Positions 16,121 through 25,075 of a stretch of DNA of 64,000 nt are shown one piece after another. A program made the position numbers and the translations under genes. The DNA lies in NCBI GenBank assembly GCA_022841625.1, contig JALHRD010000001.1, positions 1 through 64,000 of the forward strand, given 5' to 3'. How positions within the stretch are numbered: the first letter of the stretch is position 1; every line of letters starts with the position of its first letter. The stretch is from Xanthobacteraceae bacterium. GTDB taxonomy: Bacteria > Pseudomonadota > Alphaproteobacteria > Rhizobiales > Xanthobacteraceae. The notes under the pieces are model-generated. The model was not told the DNA's origin. It saw nothing but the letters and a program-made list of their open reading frames with translations, and ran no database searches.

Positions 16121-17443
16121 TCAGCCCTTCTCGATACGGATCACTTGTGGCTTTTCGGTCACGACGCCGTCTTTCTCGATCGCGGCGAGCGCACGGCGCA
16201 CCGCGTCTTCGGTCGTCGCGTAAGTGATAAGTGCAACGGGCGCCGGTTTGTCAACGTTGCGCGGATCTTCGCCGCCATGCGGCCGGCGGTCGCGACCGCG
16301 TTGCACAATCGATTCCAAAGAGATGTTCGCTTCGGCCATATGCCTGGCGATGGTCGCCACGGTGCCGGGCCGGTCGACCGCAGCGAGCCTGATATAGTAG
16401 CCGCCCTCGTGGCGCTGCATCGGCGCACGCGGCGCTTTTGCCAGCCGCGCGGCCGGGCGTCCAAACGACGCCGTCTGCCGGCCGGCGGCCAAATCCATGA
16501 TGTCGGCCACCACCGCCGACGACGTGGCGGCGCCGCCGGCGCCGGGGCCCATCAGCGTCAGCGACATGGTGTCGGCGTCGATTGCAACTGCGTTGAGCAC
16601 ACCATCGACCTCGGCGATCACATTGCCCTTGGGCACCATGGTGGGGTGAACGCGCTGCTCAATGCCGGCGGCGGTGCGCTGCGCCACGCCCAAAAGCTTG
16701 ACGCGATAGCCGAGTTCGTCGGCGGTTTCGAGATCGGCCAACGTGATCGATTCGATGCCCTCGACATGCACCGCATCGGCATCGACCTCGGTGCCAAACG
16801 CAACACTGGTCAGGATCGCGATCTTGTGCGCGGTGTCGAATCCGCCGATATCGAAGGTCGGATCGGCTTCGGCATAGCCAAGCTTCTGCGCTTCCTTCAG
16901 GCAGACATCGAAGGCCAGGCGCTCCTTGTGCATGCGCGTGAGGATGTAATTGCAGGTGCCGTTCAGAATCCCATAGATGCGATTGATCCGGCTGCCGCCG
17001 AGGCCCTCGCGCAGCGTCTTGATGACCGGGATACCGCCCGCGACCGCGGCTTCAAACGACAGCGTGGTTTGGTTGGCCTCGGCAAGCTTGGCCAGCGCCA
17101 CACCGTGATGCGCCAGCAATGCCTTGTTGGCGGTGACCACCGGCTTGCCGGCGGCGAGCGCCGCCTCGACCGCGCCTTTTGCGGGATCGCCGGAACCGCC
17201 CATCAATTCCACGAACACATCGATCCCCGGATCGCGCGCCAGCGCCACCGGATCGGCAACTTTCCGCACCTTGGAGAGATCGAGCGTGGCGTCCCGCGGC
17301 GGATCCTTCGAGGCATAGGCCACAAGATCGATTGGCCGGCCGGCGCGCTCCGCCATGGCGTCGCGGGTGCGCAGGATCATCGCTGCAACGGCCGAGCCGA
17401 CCGTGCCCAATCCGGCGAGGCCCACTCTGAGCGGTTCGGCCAT
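16121..17443 (-). CDS. hom: Homoserine dehydrogenase
   Basis: 440 aa. Reduces aspartate semialdehyde to homoserine for threonine and methionine. Order: NAD(P)-binding GLAGLGTVGSAV (about 8-20), the catalytic domain with NGTCNYILTRM and YAEADPTFDIGGFDTAHK, and a C-terminal ACT domain starting YIRLAAVDRPGTVATIARHM, the usual site of threonine feedback. Translationally linked to glpX and 29 bases from the aminotransferase gene. Confidence 0.97.
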   Translation of the reverse strand: MAEPLRVGLAGLGTVGSAVAAMILRTRDAMAERAGRPIDLVAYASKDPPRDATLDLSKVRKVADPVALARDPGIDVFVELMGGSGDPAKGAVEAALAAGKPVVTANKALLAHHGVALAKLAEANQTTLSFEAAVAGGIPVIKTLREGLGGSRINRIYGILNGTCNYILTRMHKERLAFDVCLKEAQKLGYAEADPTFDIGGFDTAHKIAILTSVAFGTEVDADAVHVEGIESITLADLETADELGYRVKLLGVAQRTAAGIEQRVHPTMVPKGNVIAEVDGVLNAVAIDADTMSLTLMGPGAGGAATSSAVVADIMDLAAGRQTASFGRPAARLAKAPRAPMQRHEGGYYIRLAAVDRPGTVATIARHMAEANISLESIVQRGRDRRPHGGEDPRNVDKPAPVALITYATTEDAVRRALAAIEKDGVVTEKPQVIRIEKG

Positions 17444-17472
17444 GGGGAGATTTCCAGAAAGGACGTTGAAAC

Positions 17473-18690
17473 TCAGCCGCGCTTGGCGAGCGGGATCACG
17501 TTATGCAGCTTATCGGGCCCCGATTCAAGAAACCGCCGGACGTTACGCGCGGCCTGGCGGATGCGTTGCTCGTTCTCAACCAGCGCAATGCGCACATAGC
17601 CCTCGCCACGTTCGCCAAACCCGGTGCCAGGCGACACCGCAACTTCGGCCTTTTCGACCAGCAGTGTGGCAAACTCGACGCTGCCAAGCGCCCGGAATGG
17701 TTCCGGGATCGGCGACCAGGCGAACATTGATGCCGCCGGCGCCGGGATCTGCCAGCCGGCGCGACCAAAACTCTCCACCAGAACGTCGCGCCGCCGCCGG
17801 TAGGTCTCGCGCATCTCGCGGATGCAATCGTCAGGACCGTTTAGCGCCGCGGTCGCCGCCACCTGGATCGGCGTGAACGCGCCGTAGTCGAGATAGGATT
17901 TCACCCGGCCGAGCGCGCCAATGATGCGTTCATTGCCAACCGCAAAACCGATGCGCCAGCCCGGCATCGAATAGGTCTTCGACATCGAGGTAAATTCGAC
18001 AGCGATATCCATGGCGCCCGGCACCTGCAGCACCGATGGCGGCGGGTTGTTGTCGAAATAGACCTCGGCATAAGCGAGATCTGACAGAATGAAGACGCCG
18101 TGCTTTTTCGCGAAAGGCACGAGTTCCTTGTAGAAATCGAGATCCGCGACATAGGCGGTCGGGTTTGACGGATAACAAACCACAACCGCGAGCGGCTTGG
18201 GGATCGAATGCACGATCGCGCGCTCGAGTGTCGTGAAGAAATCCGGCGTCGGTTCTGACGGAACCGAGCGGCACACGCCGCCCGCCATCAGGAATCCGAA
18301 TGCGTGGATCGGATAGCTCGGATCGGGCACCAACACGACATCGCCGGGCGCGGTGATCGCCTGCGCCACATTGGCGAAGCCCTCCTTGGAGCCCAAGGTG
18401 GTAATGATCTGGGTATCCGGATTGAGCTTCACCCCAAAGCGGCGTTCATAATAGGCGGCTTGGGCGCGGCGCAGCCCGGTGATGCCGCGCGACGACGAGT
18501 AGCGGTCGGTGCGCGGCCGCCCGACGGTATCCTTAAGCTTCTCGACCACATGCGCCGGCGCGGGCAAGTCCGGATTACCCATACCGAGATCGATGATATC
18601 GGCGCCGGCATTGCGCGCAATCGCCTTGGCGCGATTGACCTGCTCAAACACATAGGGCGGCAGGCGGCGGATACGGTGGAATTCTTCCAT
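17473..18690 (-). CDS. PLP-dependent class I/II aminotransferase (LL-diaminopimelate / alanine aminotransferase type)
   Basis: 405 aa. The PLP-binding Lys is K238 in TSMSKTYSMPGWRIGF; DPSYPIH, CYPSNPTA and the C-terminal Arg in GYVRIALVENEQRIRQA are family marks. The closest known relatives are LL-DAP aminotransferase-like and AlaC proteins; which substrate applies cannot be told. First gene of the aminotransferase-hom-glpX operon, whose conserved neighbourhood suggests a role in aspartate-family or alanine metabolism. A type A hairpin begins 20 bases upstream of the ATG. Confidence 0.92.
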   Translation of the reverse strand: MEEFHRIRRLPPYVFEQVNRAKAIARNAGADIIDLGMGNPDLPAPAHVVEKLKDTVGRPRTDRYSSSRGITGLRRAQAAYYERRFGVKLNPDTQIITTLGSKEGFANVAQAITAPGDVVLVPDPSYPIHAFGFLMAGGVCRSVPSEPTPDFFTTLERAIVHSIPKPLAVVVCYPSNPTAYVADLDFYKELVPFAKKHGVFILSDLAYAEVYFDNNPPPSVLQVPGAMDIAVEFTSMSKTYSMPGWRIGFAVGNERIIGALGRVKSYLDYGAFTPIQVAATAALNGPDDCIREMRETYRRRRDVLVESFGRAGWQIPAPAASMFAWSPIPEPFRALGSVEFATLLVEKAEVAVSPGTGFGERGEGYVRIALVENEQRIRQAARNVRRFLESGPDKLHNVIPLAKRG

Positions 18691-18709
18691 GAGCCTCGGT
18701 CCTCGGCCG

Positions 18710-18785
18710 CTAGTGGTCCAATTCTAACATTCGCATCTCATTTCCGCGCGCGATTTTGCGAATGTTAGAATCAAAGGACCACTAG
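18710..18785. repeat. CTAG hairpin, type A
   Basis: Same arms as at 116-191 but inverted: the short-bulge arm is on the left, the long-bulge arm on the right, with a different loop. It lies just upstream of the aminotransferase start. Confidence 0.9.
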
Positions 18786-18798
18786 CAAGTATATGCTG

Positions 18799-18877
18799 CT
18801 AGTGGAGTTTTGGATTTGACATTCGCATCGCGTGCTTGCTGCCAGGTGGGTAGCGAATGTCAAATCCGCTCCACTCG
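18799..18877. repeat. CTAG hairpin, type C (core GATTTGACATTCGC)
   Basis: Left arm CTAGTGGAG, bulge TTTTG, then GATTTGACATTCGC; right arm pairs with bulge CG and ends CCACTCG, a decayed CACTAG. Separated from the type A copy by CAAGTATATGCTG. Only one copy of type C was found in the window. Confidence 0.8.
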
Positions 18878-18964
18878 TGCCGCCGATTTAAAGGTCCCAC
18901 AGCACCTGCGGCGGACGCGGTTAGGAACTTCAAACCGAAAAGTGGCACTAGAATCATAGCGTTA

Positions 18965-19040
18965 CTAGTGCCCCTTGGCTTCCGAAGTTCGGGTAAATGG
19001 TTGCCGCAATGTAACACGGATTTCGGGGGCGGGGCACTAG
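18965..19040. repeat. CTAG hairpin, degenerate type B
   Basis: Starts CTAGTGCCCCTTGGCTTCCG and ends GGGGCGGGGCACTAG; the arms show compensated changes in the outer stem (GTGTCC to GTGCCCC, matched on the right) but mismatches in the inner stem. A further half-element ending GGCACTAG lies at about 18941-18949. Confidence 0.75.
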
Positions 19041-19067
19041 GCTACGGTCCAGCGCGGTCAGGTTTTT

Positions 19068-19388
19068 TCACGGCCTGCGGGCACTGCCAGCCTGATCGGC
19101 GCTGCCGGTTGCGTCCGGGGTTGCGACCCGGTTGCGCACGTTTTTAAGCTCTTCCCGCAGGCGCTTGCTTTGGACTTCGTTAAGCGCGTTTTCCTGGCGC
19201 GCCGGGGGTATATCGTGGACCGCCGGGTAGGCTGCGGGCGCTGCCGAACGTTGCGGCACCCCTTCGGGTAGCCCACCAAGCCCAGTCGGCATGTTATCGA
19301 CCACCGACGCGCAACCGGCGGCGCAGGCCACCAAAAGCAGCGCCGCCACCGCTTTGGCCGCACGTCCCAGTGGAAGGATCGCTGTCAT
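19068..19388 (-). CDS. Small lipoprotein of unknown function
   Basis: 106 aa. The lipobox LLLVACAAGC places the lipidated Cys near residue 26, so it is a membrane-anchored lipoprotein. The mature part is Pro-rich with YPAVHDIPPARQ, followed by a helical QSKRLREELKNVRNR; this pattern recurs in short lipoproteins of alphaproteobacteria but has no assigned role that I know. It lies divergent from phaC, with a 300-bp spacer. Confidence 0.75.
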   Translation of the reverse strand: MTAILPLGRAAKAVAALLLVACAAGCASVVDNMPTGLGGLPEGVPQRSAAPAAYPAVHDIPPARQENALNEVQSKRLREELKNVRNRVATPDATGSADQAGSARRP

Positions 19389-19696
19389 CGAACGTCGCCG
19401 GATCTCGTTGCATTACTGCATTAACGTCACGCAAACGCCACGCAACGCAACGCATAAATTAATGTGGCACGCCGTGTCTGCCCGGCGTGAGAAATCACGG
19501 TTTTTCACGACCGGCCAAACAATGGCTCTGCGCGACCATCTAGCCCGTTAATATGTCCAAACAAAGAATAGAATGCCAGTGTTAACAGTAGCCTGACGCA
19601 CTCCTTGGAATCGGCGACAATGACCAGTAGGCCGGATGATCGCCGTGGGTGGAAACCTCGTTTCTCCCGCATCTGTTCAATAAGTTGAGGCAGCCC
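19389..19696. other. Intergenic region between the lipoprotein and phaC starts
   Basis: Relatively AT-rich for this window with several CGCAACGC-like short repeats near 19430-19455 and two stop-rich frames. It should hold two divergent promoters, but I cannot place convincing -35/-10 boxes. Confidence 0.35.
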
Positions 19697-21496
19697 GTGC
19701 AATCGCCATCGGACCCCTGGACCGACAAGTCCACCGACGTGGAGACGTTGGCCAAGAATCTTGCCCGCATGGTCGAACAAGGCGGCAAAGCGCTGGCGGC
19801 GTACCTCAAGCCACGCGAAGAAGGTCGCAAGGAAACCGACCATGCCGAACTCATCGACATGGTGAAAACACTTGGGCAGGTGGCAGAATATTGGCTCTCC
19901 GATCCGCAGCGCGCATTGGAAATCCAGTCGACTCTCGGCAAAGCCTATCTCGAATTGTGGGCGCATGCGGCGCGGCGGATGACGGGCGAACACCCCAGCC
20001 CGGTCGCCGAACCCGACCCTCGCGACAAACGCTTCACCGATCCGGAATGGTCCTCAAACCAATTCTTTGACTTCTTGAAGCAGGCCTATCTCCTGACCGC
20101 GCGCTACAGCGAACGCCTGGTCAAAGACGCCGACGGGCTCGATCCAGCGACCCGCCAGAAGGCCGAGTTCTACCTGCGTCAGATCGTCAACGCGATCGCG
20201 CCCTCGAATTTTGTGCTGACCAACCCGGAACTGCTGCGCGACACGCTGTCTTCCAAGGGCGAGAACCTCGCGCGCGGCATGCGCCTTTTGGCCGAGGACG
20301 TTCGGGCCGGTAGCGGCGAGTTGCGCATCAGACAGACCGACACCTCGTATTTCGAGGTCGGCCGCAATCTCGCCGCCATGCCCGGCAAAGTGATATTCGA
20401 AAATGACTTGATGCAGCTCATCCAATACGCGCCCACCACGAAAAAAGTGCTCGCGACGCCGCTGCTGATCGTGCCGCCCTGGATCAACAAATTCTACGTT
20501 CTCGATCTCACGCCGGATCGATCCTTCATCAAATGGTGCGTGGATCAAGGGCTGACAGTGTTCGTCATATCCTGGGTTAATCCCGACGCGCGCTTGTCCA
20601 AGAAGAGCTTCGAGGACTATATGCGCGAGGGTCCGCTCGCCGCTCTCGACGCCATCAAGCAAGCCACCGGCGCAACCAAAGTAAACGCCGCCGGCTATTG
20701 CGTCGGGGGCACGCTGCTGGCGGTGACGCTCGCCCACATGGCGACAAAGCGTGACCGTCGGATCGTATCGGCGACGTTTTTTGCAAGCCAAGTGGACTTC
20801 ACCTATTCGGGCGACCTTAAAGTGTTCGCCGACGAAGAGCAGATCACCGCGCTTGAAAAGCAGATGGCCGAACGCGGCTATCTCGACAGCCGCAAAATGG
20901 CGAACACATTCAATCTCATGCGATCGAACGATCTAATCTGGCCCTACATCATCAACAACTACTTCAAGGGCAAGTCGCCGCCGGCATTCGACCTGTTGTA
21001 CTGGAACACCGACGCGACCCGCATGCCGGCCGCGAACCACTCCTTTTATTTGCGCAATTGCTACCTCAGAAACAAGCTCGCCCGCGGCGAGATGGTGATC
21101 GCCGGCCACACGCTCGACCTCAAGAAAGTGAAAATCCCGATCTACAATCTTGCCACCCGCGAGGATCACATCGCGCCAGCGAAATCGGTATTTTACGGCT
21201 CGAAATTTTTTGGCGGACGCGTGCGTTTTGTGTTGAGCGGGTCCGGTCATGTCGCCGGCGTGGTCAATCCACCAGAACGGCACAAATACCAATATTGGAC
21301 CGGGCCCAAGCCGTCCGGCACCGATGTCGAGCAGTGGCGCGCCAAGGCGACCGAACACGCAGGATCATGGTGGCCGGACTGGCTCGACTGGCTCAAGCAG
21401 CGGGACGGAAAAACGGTCGCCGCACGCATCCCTGGCGGCGGCAAACTCAAGCCGATCGAGGACGCACCGGGTCGCTATGTGAAAGTGCGGGATTAG
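19697..21496 (+). CDS. phaC: Class I poly(R)-hydroxyalkanoate synthase
   Basis: 599 aa from the GTG with GAGG six bases upstream; an in-frame GTG at 19649 without SD would add 16 residues. Polymerises hydroxyacyl-CoA into storage PHA on granules. The lipase-like box GYCVGG carries the catalytic Cys (about 335), with the Asp in [10 protein letters not shown] and the His in [14 protein letters not shown]. The N-terminal PhaC_N domain covers roughly 100-270. Length is typical of class I. phaA/phaB and phasin genes are not in the window. Confidence 0.96.
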   Translation: MQSPSDPWTDKSTDVETLAKNLARMVEQGGKALAAYLKPREEGRKETDHAELIDMVKTLGQVAEYWLSDPQRALEIQSTLGKAYLELWAHAARRMTGEHPSPVAEPDPRDKRFTDPEWSSNQFFDFLKQAYLLTARYSERLVKDADGLDPATRQKAEFYLRQIVNAIAPSNFVLTNPELLRDTLSSKGENLARGMRLLAEDVRAGSGELRIRQTDTSYFEVGRNLAAMPGKVIFENDLMQLIQYAPTTKKVLATPLLIVPPWINKFYVLDLTPDRSFIKWCVDQGLTVFVISWVNPDARLSKKSFEDYMREGPLAALDAIKQATGATKVNAAGYCVGGTLLAVTLAHMATKRDRRIVSATFFASQVDFTYSGDLKVFADEEQITALEKQMAERGYLDSRKMANTFNLMRSNDLIWPYIINNYFKGKSPPAFDLLYWNTDATRMPAANHSFYLRNCYLRNKLARGEMVIAGHTLDLKKVKIPIYNLATREDHIAPAKSVFYGSKFFGGRVRFVLSGSGHVAGVVNPPERHKYQYWTGPKPSGTDVEQWRAKATEHAGSWWPDWLDWLKQRDGKTVAARIPGGGKLKPIEDAPGRYVKVRD

Positions 21497-21508
21497 CGCG
21501 CTCAGCGC

Positions 21509-22585
21509 TCAAGGGAACAACGCCGCCTGCTCAAGCCCGGTCGTTTCGTCGAGACCCAGCATCACGTTCATGTTCTGCACCGCCTGACCGGACGCGCCCT
21601 TCACCAGATTGTCGAGCGCCGAGCCGATAATGGCGCGGCCGGCGATGCGATCCCTGGCAACGCCAATGAACGTCATATTGGAGCCGCGCACATGTCGGGT
21701 CTGCGGCATCTGCCCAAACGGCAGCACATGCACGAATGGCTGGTTGGCGTACCAGCTCAGCAGCACGCCATGGAGTTGCTCAGGCGACGACTGCGAACTC
21801 CTGACATAGATGGTCGAGAGGATGCCGCGATTCATCGGCATCAGGTGCGGCGTAAAGCTGACGATCACTTCGCGGCCGGCGGCCTTGCTGAATTCCTGAT
21901 CGAGTTCCGCCATGTGGCGGTGATGCCCGACGCCATAGGCATGGATGCCCTCGGAGACTTCCGAAAACAGCATCTCCTCCTTGGCCGCCCGCCCGGCTCC
22001 GGTCATGCCGGATTTTGCATCGACAACGATCTCGCCGGTGTCGATCGCATTGGCGCGCAACAACGGAATGAGCGCGAGCTGGGCGCAGGTGGTGTAGCAA
22101 CCGGGATTGGCGACCAGCCGCGCCTTGGCCACCGCATCGCGATAGACTTCGGTTAGCCCATAGACCGCCTCGCGCTGCAACTCCGGCGCCTGGTGGGCAT
22201 GGCCGTACCAATGCGCATAGGATTCAGGCGCAAGGCGGAAGTCTGCCGACAGGTCAACGACACGCGTGTTCGGCGCGCGCGCGAGCAAATCCTTGATCAC
22301 GGTTTGGGTGGTGCCGTGCGGCAGCGCGCAGAAAGCGATATCGAGCCCAACGGCGCGCCAATCGATGCCGTCAATCGACTGAAGTTTCGGCAAGTCATAG
22401 GGCGAGAATTGCGGAAATACCGCCGCCATGGTCTGGCCGGCGCGACGGTCAGCGGTCAATAGCGCAATGCCAGCATTGGGATGCCGCAGCAATAGACGCA
22501 CCAGTTCCGAGCCAGTGTAGCCGGAGGCGCCGAGTATGCCGATCTTCGCTTTGGAGTCGGCCTTGTTGGGAGCGTTGGAAACCAT
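21509..22585 (-). CDS. argC: N-acetyl-gamma-glutamyl-phosphate reductase
   Basis: 358 aa from the ATG; a GTG codon stands directly before it. Reduces N-acetylglutamyl phosphate to the semialdehyde in arginine synthesis. The NADP motif is GILGASGYTGSELVRLL, the catalytic Cys lies in VANPGCYTTC and the catalytic His region is GVGHHRHMAEL. Convergent with phaC (12-bp gap) and divergent from the DUF305 pair, with a D-B hairpin pair between. Confidence 0.97.
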   Translation of the reverse strand: MVSNAPNKADSKAKIGILGASGYTGSELVRLLLRHPNAGIALLTADRRAGQTMAAVFPQFSPYDLPKLQSIDGIDWRAVGLDIAFCALPHGTTQTVIKDLLARAPNTRVVDLSADFRLAPESYAHWYGHAHQAPELQREAVYGLTEVYRDAVAKARLVANPGCYTTCAQLALIPLLRANAIDTGEIVVDAKSGMTGAGRAAKEEMLFSEVSEGIHAYGVGHHRHMAELDQEFSKAAGREVIVSFTPHLMPMNRGILSTIYVRSSQSSPEQLHGVLLSWYANQPFVHVLPFGQMPQTRHVRGSNMTFIGVARDRIAGRAIIGSALDNLVKGASGQAVQNMNVMLGLDETTGLEQAALFP

Positions 22586-22697
22586 CACACGATTCTTCGC
22601 AGGTCATTCGGGGCGGGTCTACCGCGGGGAATGTCGGAAGGACAACGCCGCGGGATTTTTATCCGGCGGCGCGGGTGCAATCGTTAATGATCGCACG

Positions 22698-22771
22698 CTA
22701 GTGTCCCGATTCCGAAGTTCGTATCATCTTGCAGCACGCTCAGTACGAACTTCGGAATCGAAGGACACTAG
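22698..22771. repeat. CTAG hairpin, type B
   Basis: Left half of an inverted B-D pair: short-bulge arm on the left, TTCG-bulge arm on the right. Confidence 0.9.
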
Positions 22772-22784
22772 CAACTCCTTGAAT

Positions 22785-22861
22785 CTAGTGTGGCTTGGTT
22801 CAGAAGTCCGCATTTCGGACTCGCCGCGAGAATGATGCGGACTTCTGAACCGCCACACTAG
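22785..22861. repeat. CTAG hairpin, type D
   Basis: Reverse orientation of the copy at 9117. The linker to type B here reads CAACTCCTTGAAT, the complement of ATTCAAGGAGTTG, close to the AATCAATGAGTTG seen elsewhere. Confidence 0.9.
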
Positions 22862-23014
22862 CACCGCAGTGCAGCTACGGCGGAAACATGCTCTTGGCGC
22901 ACCCATTGCGGTCATGCCGCGCGGTATATCGGTGCGCGACCGAGCGGTCAAGAAACCTTAAATTTCATCCATGGTGGGTTGCCGAATACCGGGCGCGGGA
23001 ACATATTAAATTTC

Positions 23015-23392
23015 ATGCAAGCGTTCCGGCAAACCACAAAATGGCTACGCTTCACGCTCGCTGTGCTGTTTGCGGCGATCACCGTGGTGCAAGTTCAGGC
23101 CATGACCGTTGCTTGCGTCAGCCAGCCTGCGCAAGCTGCCGGGATCGCCCAGGGTCATGCCAATGTCGCGCATGCGGCCCATCATGGATATGATGGGCAG
23201 CCGGCTTCGGACATCGCCCGCGATCCGACAATTTGTCATGATATGAGTTGCTGCGTCGCGCTCGAAGCCGCGCGGAACAGCGCACCCGCGATCGCTTTTG
23301 TTGTGCTTGGCATTGTGGCCTCCGCCCCGGCGCGGATCATGCTGCCGGCATTACCGGAACCGGCCGATCCACCCCCTCGCCTTCAAGCCTGA
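23015..23392 (+). CDS. Small His/Cys-containing secreted or membrane protein, probably metal-related
   Basis: 125 aa from the ATG; a TTG 36 bases earlier is also possible and neither has a good SD. An N-terminal hydrophobic segment (FTLAVLFAAITVVQVQA) is followed by a His-rich stretch (AHAAHHGYDG), a CHDMSCC cluster, a second hydrophobic segment and a Pro-rich end PADPPPRLQA. This layout resembles small DUF2946/CopL-like proteins found with copper genes, but I cannot assign a family firmly. It lies 79 bases before a DUF305 gene. Confidence 0.6.
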   Translation: MQAFRQTTKWLRFTLAVLFAAITVVQVQAMTVACVSQPAQAAGIAQGHANVAHAAHHGYDGQPASDIARDPTICHDMSCCVALEAARNSAPAIAFVVLGIVASAPARIMLPALPEPADPPPRLQA

Positions 23393-23471
23393 TCGTCCAA
23401 ACTGCATTCAATCGGCGCAGCGCTCACCGCGTTACGCGCCGGGACATCATTCGACTTGAACGGAGACAACC

Positions 23472-23978
23472 ATGAAGAAGATTGTTGTAATAGCGGCCAG
23501 CGTCCTCATGCTGGCATCGGTCGCCGCCTATGCACAAATGCATCATCGCCAAGATCCGGCGCAGCCGGGGCATGGAATGATGCAGGGTAAGATGCAGAGC
23601 CCGATGCATGGCAAGATGCACGGCCAAATGCATGGGCAAATGCACGGACAAATGCACGGCGGCCATCAAGGCGGACACGGCGCCCATGCCAGTCATGGCG
23701 CCGACGGTCCCAAAGGCGACCGCGGCCCCGCAAGCTTGGCGTTCCACGGCATCAATCAAAAGATGCATGACGGGATGAACATCACCTTCACCGGCAATGC
23801 CGATGTCGACTTCGTCAATGGCATGATCCCGCACCATCAGGGCGCGGTCGACATGGCGAAAGTCGTGCTGGCCTTTGGCAAGGACCCGGAAATCCGGAAG
23901 CTTGCCGAAGCGGTGGTCCAGGCGCAGGAGAGCGAGATCACCATGATGCGCGCCTGGCTCAAACGCAACGCCCAGTAA
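23472..23978 (+). CDS. DUF305 protein with His/Met-rich repeats (probable copper-binding)
   Basis: 168 aa. Signal peptide (VVIAASVLMLASVAAYA). Residues about 23-75 are a low-complexity His/Met tract with MHGK/MHGQ repeated five times, then HGGHQGGHGAH. The C-terminal DUF305 domain keeps MIPHHQGAVDMAKV and a helical end. DUF305 proteins are ferritin-like four-helix proteins often beside copper-efflux genes, and the Met/His tract is the composition of periplasmic copper chaperones. Copper binding is inference. CGGAGA precedes the ATG. Confidence 0.88.
   Translation: MKKIVVIAASVLMLASVAAYAQMHHRQDPAQPGHGMMQGKMQSPMHGKMHGQMHGQMHGQMHGGHQGGHGAHASHGADGPKGDRGPASLAFHGINQKMHDGMNITFTGNADVDFVNGMIPHHQGAVDMAKVVLAFGKDPEIRKLAEAVVQAQESEITMMRAWLKRNAQ
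23580..23665 (+). repeat. In-gene tandem repeat encoding MHGQ/MHGK units
   Basis: Twelve-base units of the form ATGCATGGCAAG / ATGCACGGCCAA / ATGCATGGGCAA / ATGCACGGACAA, five in a row. Alternating synonymous codons show that the units have diverged while the peptide is kept. Confidence 0.85.
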
Positions 23979-23992
23979 CGCGCAGAAAGCAG

Positions 23993-24028
23993 TAACGCCG
24001 GCGACGCATGCTCGCGCCGCCGGCGTTA
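23993..24028. terminator. Terminator between DUF305 and cytochrome c genes
   Basis: TAACGCCGGCG and CGCCGGCGTTA form a perfect 11-bp stem with a 14-nt loop, starting 15 bases after the DUF305 stop and ending four bases before the end of the opposing gene. The AT base pairs at its foot would give U-runs in both directions. Confidence 0.65.
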
Positions 24029-24031
24029 TAC

Positions 24032-24895
24032 CTATTCGATCGGCGGTATGCTCCGCATCCAGGCAATCAGCGCTGTCATATCGGCGTCGGTCCAGGTCTT
24101 GTAGTAGCCGACATAGTCGAGCATCGGCGGTTTGAGCTTGCGCCCATCGCGAGAGACACCATCGGTCAGCGCACGTCGAATATCAGCATCGCTCCAGGCG
24201 CCGAGGCCTTTGGTCTTGTGGCCGCTGATATTGGCCGCAGTCGACTCGCCGTAACCACCGCGGAAAATACGCCCGCCCGCACCCCAGGCGTTCTTGAAAT
24301 CCGGCGGCTCGTTCTCGGAGCGGCGCGAATGGCACGCCATGCAATGCGCGAGCGACGCAAGATAGAAGCCGCGCTTGACTGGATCGCGCAACTCCTCCTC
24401 GGTCATCGCCCGCGCCGCGCCCGGAACCTCCTCCTTGGGCGGGGCCGCCTTATAAACCGGCGGCTGGACTTCGTTGCGGATCGCCGGCACCGAACGCAGA
24501 TAGGCGACCATGGCGTCGAGATCGCCCGCAGTCAGCACTTTGAAGAACGGGAACGGCATGATCGGCGCGAGCGGAACGCCATTCGGCCGAACACCTTCGG
24601 TGAGCGCCCGCTTGAGATCGTCGACGCTCCAGCGGCCGATACCGGTTTCCGGATCGGACGTAATGTTGGAACCCTTGGTCACAAACCATGGCTCGCTAAA
24701 AGTCTGGAATCCACCGGCGAACCGCTTGCTCAGGTCCGGCATCCCCTTCTCGCGCGGGGTGTGGCAATTGCCGCAGGCGCCGATGTTATTGACCAAATAG
24801 TCGCCACGCTCAATCGGCGACTGCTGCGCATGCGCGCCGCCTCCAAAACCGAGCGCCACCGCGCACAAGAGAATAAGCCTGATGATCGATATCAT
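24032..24895 (-). CDS. Secreted dihaem cytochrome c
   Basis: 287 aa from the ATG with AGGAG upstream; an in-frame start at 24928 lacks SD. Signal peptide LILLCAVALGFGGGAHAQ. Two haem motifs, CGNCH (about residue 41) and CMACH (about 184), each in a domain with GxxLxxxxACxxCH..., W(S)xxDL/IRRALT(D/E)GV. This two-domain form matches the cytochrome subunit of membrane-bound alcohol/aldehyde or gluconate dehydrogenases, which has three haems; with two and no dehydrogenase beside it, its electron donor is unknown. Divergent from a Bug gene. Confidence 0.88.
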   Translation of the reverse strand: MISIIRLILLCAVALGFGGGAHAQQSPIERGDYLVNNIGACGNCHTPREKGMPDLSKRFAGGFQTFSEPWFVTKGSNITSDPETGIGRWSVDDLKRALTEGVRPNGVPLAPIMPFPFFKVLTAGDLDAMVAYLRSVPAIRNEVQPPVYKAAPPKEEVPGAARAMTEEELRDPVKRGFYLASLAHCMACHSRRSENEPPDFKNAWGAGGRIFRGGYGESTAANISGHKTKGLGAWSDADIRRALTDGVSRDGRKLKPPMLDYVGYYKTWTDADMTALIAWMRSIPPIE

Positions 24896-25075
24896 TGGTG
24901 CTCCTGACGCAGCGACCCGGCCAAGCACCGACGAGCCGTCTTTGAATCACGCAACGCTACTGCCGGGCTCCCGGCGGAACAATAGCAACGCGCCATTCCA
25001 AACTGAATTCACCGGCACCGACCGCTTTTGTGGCAATCGGAATCTTGTTACTCTTCCCATTCCCGGAGGTCTTTC

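Noticed and set aside
15470-17599. Long plus-strand ORF of about 700 codons opposite glpX and hom
   Set aside because: It is exactly antisense to two well-recognised genes, its protein is rich in Arg, His and Gly without domains, and it reflects GC-rich third positions of the real genes.
23580-23665. CRISPR-like periodic repeat
   Set aside because: It is a 12-base coding repeat inside a secreted protein gene with no spacers.
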